Source: Lumbricus rubellus
Taxonomy: Eukaryota > Annelida > Clitellata > Crassiclitellata > Lumbricidae
Direction: 5' to 3'
DNA: 64,000 bases
NCBI GenBank assembly: GCA_945859605.1
Contig: OX243817.1
Coordinates: 21,794,623-21,858,622 of the forward strand
Positions 11,226 to 23,400 of the stretch are shown here, in pieces. Position 1 is the stretch's first letter. Each line of letters begins with the position of its first letter. Below the pieces are notes generated by a model that saw nothing but the letters and a program-made list of their open reading frames with translations, searched no databases and was not told where the DNA came from. The position numbers and the translations under genes are program-made.

Positions 11226-11580
11226 CATTCATTCGTTCATTCGTTCAGTCATTCATTCATTCATTATATGCATTTTTATGGCGCCTCTTCAATGGGGCTA
11301 CTCAGAGGCGCTCCCAATCTCAGCGCGACCAAATAAAACTATCTTAAGTTGAGAGAGGAAACCTGAGAAGGATTTTTACAAAGAGAGCGTAGTGTCAGAG
11401 GAAGACCATTCCAGGTAGAGGGCCCTACCACCGAGAAAGCACTGTTCTGCATAGTGGAAGAACGAGCAAATGGAACTAAGAGGCTGAGAGCAGACTCTTT
11501 TCAGTCAAACGAAGGTACCATGTGCCAGAGCAACGCTGTATCCTAGAGAAATCAAGGCGCTTGTGTAAACTGACGGCGCA
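11226..11580 (-). mobile_element. LINE/SINE 3' fragment with (ATTC)n tail
   Basis: An (ATTC/GTTC)n array is followed by ATGGCGCCTCTTCAATGG and CTACTCAGAGGCGCTCCC. Read on the minus strand this is an L2/CR1-like 3' end (GAGCGCCTCTGAGTAG...GAGGCGC) finishing in a GAAT-type simple tail. A very similar block lies at 32905-33125. The remainder to 11580 has no open frame. Confidence 0.55.
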
Positions 11581-12400
11581 CTTACTGAAACAGCGTGAAT
11601 TCACTTACTTCCTAATGAGTGCTTGTATATTTACCAGGTATCATAGCAACCCTTCTGCAAAACGGTGAGGACTGAGGCTTGTGTGATTTAACTGTTGTGA
11701 GGAACGCGCATTAGTGTCTGATGCAGAGAAAATACGTTTGCGCTTTCAGTGCGGAGATCATTTCTTCCGGAATTTTGAACGAATTCGTTCAATCGGAACT
11801 CCGCCTCTGTGCTTTTAATCTGACTACGGATGCTAATTACTCGAGCTGCAAGGTTACCGGAAATACTAAACTGGACAACACGTATATCTTCTGTGAAAGG
11901 GAATAATTTGACGAAGCGTGTAGACCAAATTCCAGGATTAATTACATGTTGCATTGATAGGCCTACGCAGTTTTGAGCACATAGATTTTCTCTGAATTGT
12001 ATTTCAGACAAACCCTGAGAAACTCGGTGGCCGTATTTAAATTTCCATACACGCTGATTGCAAACAAAGGAAGTCATCAGCGAATTCATTAAAAATTCGG
12101 GAAGAATTGATTTTCGCACTGTCTCCTGCATAGTCATTAATCCGTCATGTCTAATTTTCTATGCCTACTGCTGTGACTCTGCTCAAAGCAGAACTTGCGA
12201 TCGGCGAGTCGGCAGTGTAGTCTTTTCACCAACATGCCTTTGTTTCCGATCATAATTATCGACGATTTGCTCTGTTCCATATATTTCTCGACTTGTTTCA
12301 ACCTGCGTTTTCGGCTCCAAGTTTTATTTGCAGTGTGCCAGCTTTACAATGTTTTCAGAAGGTCGTGTCAGGGGCCAGGGCCATGGGAGTTAGACTACTC

Positions 12401-12769
12401 CATAGGCGGAGACTTGTTCTATAGGTTTTTTGGGACGAACGAGCGGTCGATGGAAGATCTCCGAGGGCGTGACATTTTGGGGCGGACGGCTGAGTCGCAG
12501 ACCGAGGACATCCGACATTTTTCCATTTTCAGCGAAGAAATTTTTTTACGACCTTCTTTAGTTATTTTAGTCAAAATTTCCTTTAAAAACATAAGCTTAC
12601 CATTTTTCCTGCCAAAAAAGAACTGATGACCTTTTTAAAGTCATTTACTCGAAGATCTCCTTATAATGTTACCCGTATCAACCATTAAATATAGGGGGAC
12701 AAAAGCATGGACAGTGCACACCACATACATTGGGGGACCGTCCTCTTGCCCCATAAGTATCCGCCAGTG
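12401..12769. mobile_element. hAT-type MITE (369 bp)
   Basis: The ends CATAGGCGGAGACTT and AAGTATCCGCCAGTG are imperfect inverted repeats, flanked by 8-bp GACTACTC (12393-12400) and GGCTACTC (12770-12777), one mismatch. No coding capacity. Related termini (CATGGGCGGAGACTT) occur at 44566. Confidence 0.65.
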
Positions 12770-13324
12770 GGCTACTCAACAGGTCGAAGAAATTAGATGT
12801 AGATAAGTACTGAAAATTCCAAGAGATTTGGCAGGTTGTAAAGCAGGTATAAATTAAGACAGATGAGTCAAAATGACCTGACGCAACCTCTTGATGGACT
12901 TCGTAACTGTGAATTAAAATTGCTCAATTAATATAATAATTAGTGCTATTTGTTGTAACAAAATAGGCGTACTCACGTTACCTTACATTGTGCACAGGCG
13001 TCTTCACAAGTGTGTATGCCTACAGAAGCATAATTTCCCTTCACTTACCATCGGTCTTACGCTTCAGCCTGAAACTCCGATTCAGTGTCCGCGCGCTGTA
13101 GTCTGGGCGCCTCTGTGTAGTGATCATGAAGTGGAGCTATAACAAATGCTCAATGCTAATACATACATTGAATGAATAAAGCAGCTGCTGGGGCGGTTAT
13201 CAACCTTTTAAGTGCGGCGACCCATTGGTGACATATCGAAAGTTGGGACGACCCCCCACCAAAAAAATCGATCGAGCTACACCTTCACCGCATTTTTCAA
13301 ACCATAATTGCCCACCGGTAACGG

Positions 13325-13430
13325 TCCACTTCTCCGAGGGTCCACTATATTCCGAAGGTCCACTATTCCAAAGGTACACTGTTCTGAAGGTCCACTATTC
13401 CGAAGGTCCACTATTCCGAACATTGTTATT
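13325..13430. repeat. Tandem array of GAAGGTCCACTATTCC units
   Basis: About six degenerate units of 16-17 bp. Its style is that of the arms of FB-1 and FB-2, but no inverted partner is seen; it may be an orphan arm. It is followed by a strongly G-rich stretch (13450-13690). Confidence 0.6.
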
Positions 13431-14068
13431 GATCCATATACCCCTGTTACCGGAGGAGGTCGGAGTGTGGTGGGATGTGGTGGGGTGGAGTGGAGTAGGG
13501 GTGGGGGAGTGGTAGGGGCGGAAAGGAAATTTTACCGAAGACACAAATTTTACGTTTGGCGTACGGGTGGGGGTCTGAGTGCGGCGGGGTGTTGTGGGGA
13601 GTGGTGGGTCAGGTGGATGGGGTGGGGTTGAGTGGGGGAAAGGTGGGGTCAAGTGCGTGTAGGGAAGTAAGAGATTGGCCGGGAGCGGGGCGAATCCTAA
13701 ATTTCCCGGGCAACGCCCCAGCTAGAAAGTGTGTTGTGCCGGTCTAACATAAAACGGAGCGATAGAAAAAACAAAGGTAGCTGAGTACAACATTTTAGAG
13801 GTCACGGTCTGTTGACGGTGCTGTAATTAGGTAAGGTGCGCGAAATCTGCAGATGTCAGTAACTATACCTACTAAATGGTGAAGCTCTAGGTCTGCGCCA
13901 GCATTACATTTTTTACCTGGTAATACGATGAACCCTACACGTAAATAAAGTTTGAAAACCGTTGTCTTGTGCCAGAGCCTAGGTCTAGTGTCTGAAACAA
14001 TGTTATTTCGACCTTGTTGCAGTAGGCCCAATGAAATTAATCGTATGCTTAAATACATGTCATTAGAG

Positions 14069-14419
14069 CAGCGGTTCCCAACCCATGGCCCGCGGGCCAA
14101 AAGTGGCCCGCCAAGCCTAAAAAATGGCCCGCCAGGCCTCAAAAATGGTCCTCGTCTCTCGAAAGAAAAACTGTATGAAAAATTGACAATTTTGACAGGA
14201 TAGAACACAATTTATTTTCTATTACAAATTATTTTATTTTGACGTCTATAAATAACATCAAATATTCTATTTTGAATCAATTATAACAATTTTATATGCT
14301 TTTAGTTAAGTAAATTTAGCATTGTGGCCCCTAATGTCCTTTAACTAAGAAAAAGTGGCCCGCTTGTCCTCCAACTTAGAAAAAGTGGCCCTAAGGTCCA
14401 AAAAGGTTGGGAACCACTG
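14069..14419. mobile_element. hAT-type MITE (351 bp) just downstream of gene A
   Basis: CAGCGGTTCCCAACC and GGTTGGGAACCACTG ends are flanked by a perfect 8-bp duplication CATTAGAG (14061-14068 and 14420-14427). The interior is built of AAAGTGGCCCGC-type repeats. The element ends 28 bp before the stop codon of gene A reads out, so it lies in the likely 3' UTR. Confidence 0.9.
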
Positions 14420-14454
14420 CATTAGAGACTATAAGTGGCAACGCTTGATGCACC

Positions 14455-17400
14455 TTAAACGGCTGCTATCATCATGCGACTGGTCTTAAGTTGAGAGGAG
14501 ACAGTGAGTCCAAGGTCAGATAGAGTGTTCCAGTTAAACTTGGTAGTGTTGTACATGCAATTAAGACACGCGTACGAGCAGCTGTTGTACCAGAATCCAC
14601 TCATTTCATCAGAAGCGCAATTAGTAGATAAGGACAAGTCATTGTCCGAGTCGAAAGCTGAAAATTTCATTCCGTTCTGAGAGTAGATGCCAGAATTGTT
14701 TTTCACGTTCAACGCATCGCCTGCATCTCCCACGTAACCAGACACGTTCAGTGCGTAACCAAGTGACCCTGGTGTTATGAAGAATGAATCGTATTCAGCT
14801 GAAAACCATTTTCCCTCTACCATAGATTGTATCTCGATGCGTAGACGGTAGGGGGCGTTGGTTGTCAGTTGGTGCATCTTCTCAAGGCCCAGCCAGAAAT
14901 TGGTGGAGATGTTACCAAAGCCGCTTTGGAAAATTACGAATGGCTGGTAGAAGAGATTGCGCCCGTCTACCCTCTGCTGGATGACGATCCAGTTGTTGAT
15001 GGACATCAGTAGAGAGGGTTTGATCATGGTCGGAATTGTTACGTTGACCGTGACAAACATCACCCGGTAGTTATCTAACAGAATTTAATATAAAAAAAAT
15101 TAATGCCATATAGGTTGATTTAAAAAAGCGACGGAATGATGCTTTGAAAGTAGACCTAAGTAATGGAGAATTTACTACTAAACACTATGAACAATGTGAA
15201 CATATGCTATTAATACGTCGAACAGCAAAAATGTTTGACTCTAAGAACCATTGTCAATTTTAACTTTTGCTCAAAAGCAAGTTATCAAAGCAGACAGCTT
15301 CAGCCTGCATATCAGGTTCAGTGGCCATGCTACTCGAACTGTAATTTTTACCTTGCATCAAGTCGAGCAAAAACAGTCTACGCGCATTGCTCATTCTCGC
15401 ATTATTTGCTTGGTGCATGGCATTCAACAGTTACTGTTTGCTTTCCATAGATCTCTGAAATAGCACCACAGTGTGAGCAGTGTGTATCTAGATCAGTTGC
15501 AGACTGTAAGTATGCACCCAAATAGCACGCACTTATTTTCATGAAATCATAAATGTGCCAAAGTATAAGCGAACTCAATTATTCAATCTAAAGATGGAGC
15601 AGGCCTACAGCTGTTTCCAATAAATTATTATTGTGTAGGCTATGTAAATTGATGCACTGCAAGATAATTTACCTGATAGCTTTCTCACGCAATGTGCCAG
15701 AGTTCGATTAGCAACGAGACAGGCATTGCATCCATCGCCGGTTAGATTCACACCACATTCGTTGAAAAGACGACCGCCATAAGTGAACGGCAACGAGCAG
15801 TTCACCGCTTGAATTCCTAAAAGTAAGCCTAAACTTAAATGACGAGCAAAGTTTCTGTGTTCTATAGGATATACATGTATGTAGCCTATTCTGTGTATGT
15901 ACGGTGAACGGAAAAACCGAACCTCTCCTATTGCTACAATTAGCCTATATTTGTATTGGTTTGTACAGTTTAATAAAATATGGCGGAACTACTAGTTTAA
16001 AGGACAATAATCAGATAACTATCATTTGTTAGCTATATAACGTGTGTTAAAAATTTCTTCCTTCTACCTCAACACACGCACACAGACGCGCTCACCACTG
16101 ACTAATTGCTGAATCGATTACAGCTTGATCAAATTCGTCCCACTCCTGTAGCCTATTGTACGCTGACGCAGTTCTTCGACATAGCGTTCCTTTTCTTGTA
16201 AACTTTTCTTGCATCGACACAGACCAGATTTTATAGTCCACGGGATTAAGGTCTATAATCGGTTTTAGATTTAAAAGTAGAGTAGACTGCATATATTATT
16301 AGTGCAGAATGGGAATAAAAATTTAGGTTTATTCTCAATAATATTTTTACATTTTCGGTGTTAATTTCTATATTATATATATAATATATTATATATAATA
16401 TAGAAATATATATTATATATTATATACTTGATACATTTCAAAAAGCCTAGGCCTTAATCCCGTGGACTATCGTAGAGAAATTTATAGCACTGTGAAAATT
16501 TTCGCTTTATCAGCAGAGGAGAACGATAAAAGCTTCTTCCTCTCTTCCTCCTACCCTCCCTCCCTCCTTCACTTCATTTAAATTGTGTAAGAAAGCATAT
16601 ATATTAACAAACATTATTGGTAAAACGCTAATATTTGTAAAAAATCTGGTATTTGTAGCTATAAAAGCACAATTTTACCTCTCCAATCCTCCCAGCCTTC
16701 CTCTTTACCTCCCTTCCTCCCTCATCCAATGAAATTGGTATAGGCTAAGTGCGTATTGAAAAAAAATGCTAAACAGTTGGAAAAATTGGAACTTGGTACA
16801 TTTTTGCACACCAAGCATTCATACCGATATCCTACCGTCCTTCCATAATTATTAATTTTTCTTAATTTTCTTCGCATAAAAATTATCTTTGTCAAAAATA
16901 ACTCATCGTCCAAAAATCTCTGATTTAAAAGTTTCTTAAGTTCAGTAATTTTTAAGTCCATAAAATACTGTTGTTGAGACACAATTTGTTCACTAAAAAA
17001 AGTAACGAGTGACGTCACGGTATTGCCCAATCTCAAATGGAAACATTATGTCCTCACCCCATAGCTCGTCTGTGAACTCACTCTGCAGTCTAATCAATCT
17101 ACCAATGTTACGTCATGAAGTTTCCCATTCTAAATATAGAAATATTGGAAATATTCATTTTGTATCAGCAGATGCATAGCTTGAGTTGAGAGAGCAACGT
17201 TATAGATGGTCAGCCATTTACAAGACTAGTCTTCCTTTCAATCAAGCCCTCCTCTGCTATCCGGATTGCTGGACAAGCATAATACACAAACTAATCTATG
17301 TTGTATTATGCGACACAACAATAATTTTGAAAAATATTATGGGCTTTAGATCAAAACACTGTGAAGAAAAAAGAGACGACTCACCCATGTCAGGCTGATT

Positions 17401-18655
17401 GGGGTGAGCCTGCAAATAATAAAAAATTCTTTATAAGATAACGACTTGCTAACTAATAACTGGATGTTCCGCTTTGTTAGTAGGCTATAGAGTTGTTTTA
17501 TTTGTTGATTTAGCTGTATTGTATTCTTTTTGTCGATTGCGTATTAAGTTTTTTCCTAATTATAATATTATCTTTGTGTTCCTGCAATTGAATAAACTAT
17601 TCTTTTTTATTTAACACGATTACGGGGTAGCCTTATTAGGGAGAATTGGCCATCCCTTGTCAAACAAATTATGTTAAAGTATTACGTTCGCTGTCAAAAT
17701 TGCATTATGTTTTTTGGTTCAGAAAATAAATAAAATAGATATAGAATAATACAAGAGTTTAAAGTGAATCAGAATTGAGTATTCTCTGTTAGAACCACTG
17801 TAAGTTAGGCTGTAATGCTTAATAGCCTATCTCTCCTAAACCTTACACTTAGGCCTACACTGAATTATTCCCTACATATAGGCTAGTTCTCACATCGTGT
17901 GGCACTGGTACTAGATATATGATTTCATTTTAGGCTATAGTATTTCATTTCATTTGGGACGTATTCAAACACATAAAACACCCATTCGCTAGTATCGCTA
18001 CAGCCTTGTTTCTGCATATTTATTTTCATACAAGAAGCCTATATTTTAAAAAATGATTGATTACAGCATAAACAGAATGTTTCCAAATAATAATTGGATG
18101 TTCTAAAAGTAGACTCTAATCTTTGAGATTGTTCTCAACAAGTAATTCTTTATTTCCAACTTCTAATTAAATCACGGTTAAATGCACAAAAAGCTTCTGG
18201 AAAGGACTTTTAACAAAATGCCTTTTGCAGTTATCGTAATAATACCAAGATCTTGTTACAATATACAGTGACATAAAATATCTCACATTTAAAAATCATC
18301 CTCTATTATATTTCGAAATAGAAAAGGTTTATCAAATCTTGACCTGATAGTGGGTACACGGCAGTGAGGTTCCATAGCATTTTGGTCGGTTGAAGAAGAT
18401 GTCACACGTTTTGCTCACATTGTTGTAGTTGAAGTTCTCGCAGTACAAGGATCGTTGACATGTTAGAGCACAGTCCAAGACGGAGTTCAAGGACAGCGAA
18501 TCCGAAGGTGCATCAAGGACACACAGATGTGATCCAGGAGGAGCTTCCAACACTTGGTACTCACGTACGTGATCTATCATGGCGCAAGAAGCTTTTGCGC
18601 CTTCAACAACAAGATTGAAAATCGCCCAAAGCATCGAATAACCGACCATTATCAC
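14455..18655 (-). CDS. Gene A: secreted PAN-FN2-like-FReD protein
   Basis: Four exons, 1101 nt, about 366 residues. Exon 1 (18344-18655): leader MIMVGYSMLWAIFNLVVEG, then a PAN/apple domain (CALTCQRSLYCENFNYN, CDIFF), ending CAG before gtcaag, phase 0. Microexon (17385-17409, 25 nt, AHPNQPDM, gtgagt donor). Cysteine exon (15673-15816, 144 nt, phase 1-1): [16 protein letters not shown] fits the fibronectin type II start C-x2-PF-x-Y-x7-C, but the WC motif is AC and there is an extra Cys. FReD exon (14455-15074, 620 nt): [40 protein letters not shown] and SCSYACLNC. The usual SNLNG of FReDs is replaced by ACLNC, adding two cysteines. Probably a secreted carbohydrate- or microbe-binding lectin. 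A mariner fragment lies in intron 2. Confidence 0.9.
16092..16292 (-). pseudogene. Mariner-type transposase C-terminal fragment
   Basis: The minus strand encodes DLNPVDYKIW followed by VEELRQRT, then EWDEFDQAVIDSAISQW: the C-terminal part of a Tc1/mariner transposase around the catalytic DLNP region. The frame shifts between RQRT and QEWDEF at a GGCTA insertion (plus strand TAGCCTA, 16149-16155); removing it restores a continuous mariner-like frame. The copy in gene B intron 2 has the same lesion, so the insertion predates the A/B duplication. Inactive. Confidence 0.8.
16238..16476. repeat. Palindromic rearrangement of mariner fragment with AT-rich core
   Basis: GTCCACGGGATTAAGG (about 16238) reappears inverted as CCTTAATCCCGTGGAC (about 16451), around a (TATA)n palindrome at 16368-16430. 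It looks like an inverted duplication of the end of the mariner fragment. The same arrangement occurs in gene B (about 22172-22430). Confidence 0.65.
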
Positions 18656-20400
18656 CTATAATATCTTATACGCTATTTGATCTAATAAGTGTGAATTTTA
18701 TATAAGCTTCGTCTGCGGGAGCAACTGTATGTAATATTATTTCTTTTTCTCAACATTTTTCAGGTGTCGATCCAGCAACGGCGACGGTTGCATGCATTTA
18801 CCGATTCAATGTAGCTGGGACTTCGCCTGCGTCATTTATCCGCCCTGCCTAGAGCGCAAGGTAGCGGACAAAAGCCTCGAAATTGTTAGCTTCTGTATAA
18901 TACTGAAAACAGAAGTCAACGTTTCCTGTCAGTCTAACAATTCTGTTCGTTACCTATCGATTCAGTCATGTCGAAAGGCTAACATGGCTGCGGTTCGTTG
19001 TTTAAACTGTACGCCGTCTACCTTAATTGCCACGCCACTGTTTCACGTGTAGACCTATGGTGTTTGCTTCAGCTTTTACTTAGCCGCATTCAGCAAAATA
19101 GATATTGCCTATGCAAATTGAAAAAGAGCACATTCAAAGCAGCACAAAGTCATAATAAACGTTCAGACTTTCATTCGCTACAAGGTTTGAAATGCACTGA
19201 CGATTCATAATATGAATCGATCGCGTTGGCATATGTAGGCCTATTATAATATTATAGGCCAACGCGTAGAGTATGCCTATCTACGTCAGCTAATTTCGTT
19301 ATGCTCTAGTGAGGTTGGACAGCACAATGACCACCGTCTTTCACTGTATACGCAAAAATCGATTCATGTGCCATGCACGGTGAAAGCAATGCTTCAGGCG
19401 ACGTTTGAAAACAGCGACATTTAATAATTAATTACCAGTTAGCCTAATCATCAGCGAACATTGAAATGTCCGAACTGATGAATGAACAATGAAGTGAGGC
19501 GTATGGGCCTATGTCTTTGTTTTCATCGGATAAGTAGGCCTAAAGTCGATGACGCAGGTCCGCAATTAACCACATTCTGCACAACGGGTGTTTTCAAGAG
19601 TCCGGCTGAGAGCTAGAACATAAGTAATCTGAATCGATTGCGGTATGCTTGAACTTCCATCAAATGAACGAAGTGACTGTAACCCTTTAATGCCGAGATG
19701 GTAGTAAATGGTATGGGAAATACTATACCTCCGGCATTAAGGGGTTAACGAGCAGCGGACGTTGGAGAGAGTAGGGACGATGAAAAGAAAAGAAGTCTTC
19801 ATCTGACTTGTCGCGTCTTAATGGCCTTAGCAATGGGACAAATGAGACGCAGCGACAATTAAATGAATAAGCTTAAATTAATCAAACGGCACGAAATTTT
19901 AATTAATAATTTGATAGGGGCCTACATAGTTAAATGCAAAGTACTAAAAAAACTGGTCCAAATGTTTAGCCTGCTGTAGAGTAGAGAATTTAAGAATGCT
20001 AACGCTCAGAAATCTTAATAACAACAGATACAAAACGTGCAGTTTTCCTGTTCGACTCTGTACCAAACAAAGGGAGTCCTCGTCTGACTTGTCATGTTTT
20101 AATACTATAGCTTGAGCAGCAGAACAAATGAAGCACAAAGACAATAATTATGTTAGCTATCGAACGATACAACATCACGGTTTTCAAATGAAGTCAAAGA
20201 TATATTTTAAACGTTAGGCTACTAAACGGAAAACTATCATGCTTGTAAGCATAATATAGCGCCAATGTCTATAATAGTTTGTCAGGTTAACGCTCAGAAA
20301 CCATGTTAAGATTCGCTGTGTTAAAGTAATAGATTCAAAGAGTCCTCTTCATATACATCGTATACGTGTCATTACAGCCTAGTGCAACACTTCATGCCCC
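18656..20400. other. A-B intergenic spacer
   Basis: No gene seen. Nearly the whole spacer is paralogous to 25097-26735 (upstream of B), including TTCGTCTGCGGGAGCAACTG just upstream of each exon 1 and CAGCGGACGTTGGAGAGAGT further out. It therefore holds the duplicated promoter region of gene A. The copies differ by the TTAA-flanked element at 19683 and by several TA-linked micro-insertions. Confidence 0.7.
19683..19744. mobile_element. 62-bp TTAA-flanked nano-MITE (piggyBac-like)
   Basis: The ends CCCTTTAATGCCG and CGGCATTAAGGGG are inverted; the right flank is TTAA and the left flank GTAA. The paralogous site upstream of gene B (about 26100) reads GTGACTTTAACGAGC with no insert: an empty site carrying one TTAA. 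TTAA duplication and CCCTTT termini are typical of piggyBac-type elements. A second copy lies at 48643-48705. Confidence 0.85.
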
Positions 20401-23400
20401 TTAAACGGCTGCTATCATCATGCGACTGGTCTTAAGTTGAGAGGAAACAGTGAGTCCAAGGTCAGATAAAGTGTTCCAGTTAAACTTGGTAGTGTTATAC
20501 ATGCAATTAAGACACGCGTACGAACAGCTGTTATACCAGAATCCACTCATTTGATCAGAAGCGCAGTTAGTAGACAAGGACAAGTCGTTGTCCAAGTCGA
20601 AAGCTGAAAATTTCATTCCGTTCTGAGAGTAGATGCCGGAATTGTTTTTCATGTTCAGCGCATCGCCTGCATCTCCCACGTAACCAGACACGTTCAGTGC
20701 GTAACCAAGTAACCCTGATGTTATCAAGAAGGAATCGTATTCAGCTGAAAACCATTTTCCCTCTACCATAGATTGCATCTCGATGCGTAGACGGTAGGGG
20801 GCGTTGGTTGTCAGTTGGTGCATCTTCTCAAGGCCCAGCCAGAAATTGGTGGAGATGTTACCAAAGCCGCTTTGGAAAATTACGTATGGTTGGTAGAAGA
20901 GAATGCGCCCGTCTACCCTCTGCTGGATGACGATCCAGTTGTTGATGGACATCAGTAGAGAGGGTTTGATCATGGTCGGAATTGTTACGTTCTCCGTGAC
21001 AAACACCACCCGGAAGTTATCTAACAGAATTTAACAAAATGCTGTATAGGTTGATTTTAAAAAGCGACGGAATGATGCTTTGAAAGTACACTTAAGTAAT
21101 GGAGAATTTACTACTAAACACAATGAACATAATGCTATTAATACGGCGAAGAGCAAAAATCTTCAACTCTAAGAACCATTGTCAGCAGCTTTACTTTTTC
21201 ACAAAAGCAACCTATTAAAGCTGAAAGCTGCATGACAGGTTCAGTCGCCATGGTGCTCAAACTGTCATTTTTTCCTTGCATCAAGTCGAGCAAAAACAGT
21301 TTACGCGCATTGCTCATTCTCGCATTATTTGCTTGGTGCATGGCATTCAACAGTTACTGTTTGCTTTCCACAGATCTCTGAAATAGCACCACAGTGGCAG
21401 CAGTGTGTGTCTAGATCAGTTGCAGACTATAAGTATGCACCCAAATAGCACGCACTTATTTTCATGAAATCATAAATGTGCCAAAGTATAAGCGAACTCA
21501 ATTATTCAATCTAAAGCTTGGAGCAATGGAGCAGGCCTATACAGCTGTTTCCAATAAATTATTATTGTGTAGGCTATGTAAATTGATGCACTGCAAGATA
21601 ATTTACCTGATAGCTTTCTCAAGCAGATTGCCAGACTTCGATTAGCAACCAGACAGGCATTGCATCCATCGCCAGTTAGATTCACACCACATTCGTTGAA
21701 AAGACGACCGCCATACGTGAACGGCAAACAGCAGTTCACCGCTTGAATTCCTAAAAGTAAGCTTAAACTGAAATGACAAGCAAAGTTTCTGTGTTCTATA
21801 TAGGCTATGCATGTATGTATTCTGTGTATGTACGGTGAACGGAAAAACCGAACCTCTCCTATTGCCACAATTTGCCTATTTTGTATTGGTTTGTACATTT
21901 TAATAAAATATGGCGGAACTACTAGTTTAAAGGACAATAATCAGATAACTATCATTTGTTAGCTATATAACGTGTGTTAAAAATTTCCTCCTTCGACCTC
22001 AGCACACACACAAAGACGCGCTCGTCACTGACTAGGCCTAAATCCTGAATCGGTTACAGCTTGATCAAATTCATCCCACTTCTCTAGCCTATTGTACGCT
22101 GACGCAGTTCTTCGACATAGCGTTCCTTTCCTTGTAAACTTTTCTTGCATCGACACAGATAAGATTTTATAGTCCACAGGATTGAGGTCTATAATCGGTT
22201 TTCGATTTAAAGGTAGAGTAGACTGCATAGCCTATATTATAATTAGGCCTATTAGCGCAGAATGGGAATAAAATAGGTTTATTCTCAATAATATTTTTAC
22301 ATTTTTGGTGTTAATTTCTATATTATACATAATATATATACAATATATATTATATATGATATAGAAATATATATTATATATTATATACTTGATACATATC
22401 AAATAGCCTAGACCTTAATCCTGTGAACTATAAAATCTACGAAGTGACTAGCGGACCGCCAGGCGGCCGTCCAATTTCAATTACTAGCGGACCGCCAGTC
22501 ACGTGTAACCCGTCACATGACTGGCCTAACGAGTCTTGATTCTTGAATATTGTTACAATGGCGGCAGCAGTTACCGAAAATAGAAGTTTGATTAACGAAG
22601 ATAAATTTTGGTGTAAATAGAATTTGATAATCCTGTCAACAGCGGTCCCAAATTATACCACTCAATGTAGATCTACTCATCCCAACATGCAAAGCGTGAG
22701 GGTCGGTTAGGGCTCAGGTTAGGCGTCTTGAGGGTCGGTTAGGGTTAGTTTTAGGGTTAGTGCAGTCATTCTGCTGAAATTGAAGCTGAACTGATGAACA
22801 ATCGTCGATACGTCGCGCTCTAATTTTATTGCCCTCATTGGCAGCCATATTTGCTGGCGGTCCGCTAGTACTCCGTATTGGACGGCCGCCACTGGCGGTC
22901 CGCTAGTATTTGAAATTCGAGGGCCGCCTGGCGGTCCGCTAGTCACAGCCTAAAATCTATCGTAGAGAAATTTCTAGCACTGGGAAAATTTTCGCTTTAT
23001 CAGCAGAGGAGAACGATGAAAGCTTCTTCCTCTCTCCCTCCTACCCTCCCTCCCTCCTTCACTCCATTTAAATGTGTACAAGAACGCATTAACAATTGGT
23101 AAAGCGCTAATATTTGTAAAAAATCTGGTATTTGTAGCTATAAAAGCACAATTTCACCTCTCCAATCCTCCAAGCCTTCCTCTTTGCCTCCCTTCCTCCC
23201 TTCCTCCCTCATCCAATGAAATTGGTATAGGCTAAGTGCGTATTGAAAAAAATACTAAACAGTTGCAAAAATTGGAACTTGGTACATTTTTCCACACCAA
23301 GCATTCATACCGATGTCCTTCCATATTAATTTTTCCTAATTTTCTACGCACAAAAATTCTCTTTACAGCTTGATCAAATTCTCTGATTTAAAAAATTGTT

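Noticed and set aside
22690..22775. Telomere-like TTAGGG blocks in FB-3, FB-1 and at 57985
   Set aside because: The units are GGTCGGTTAGGGT with irregular spacing and lie inside a dispersed repeat core; no run of tandem TTAGGG exists.
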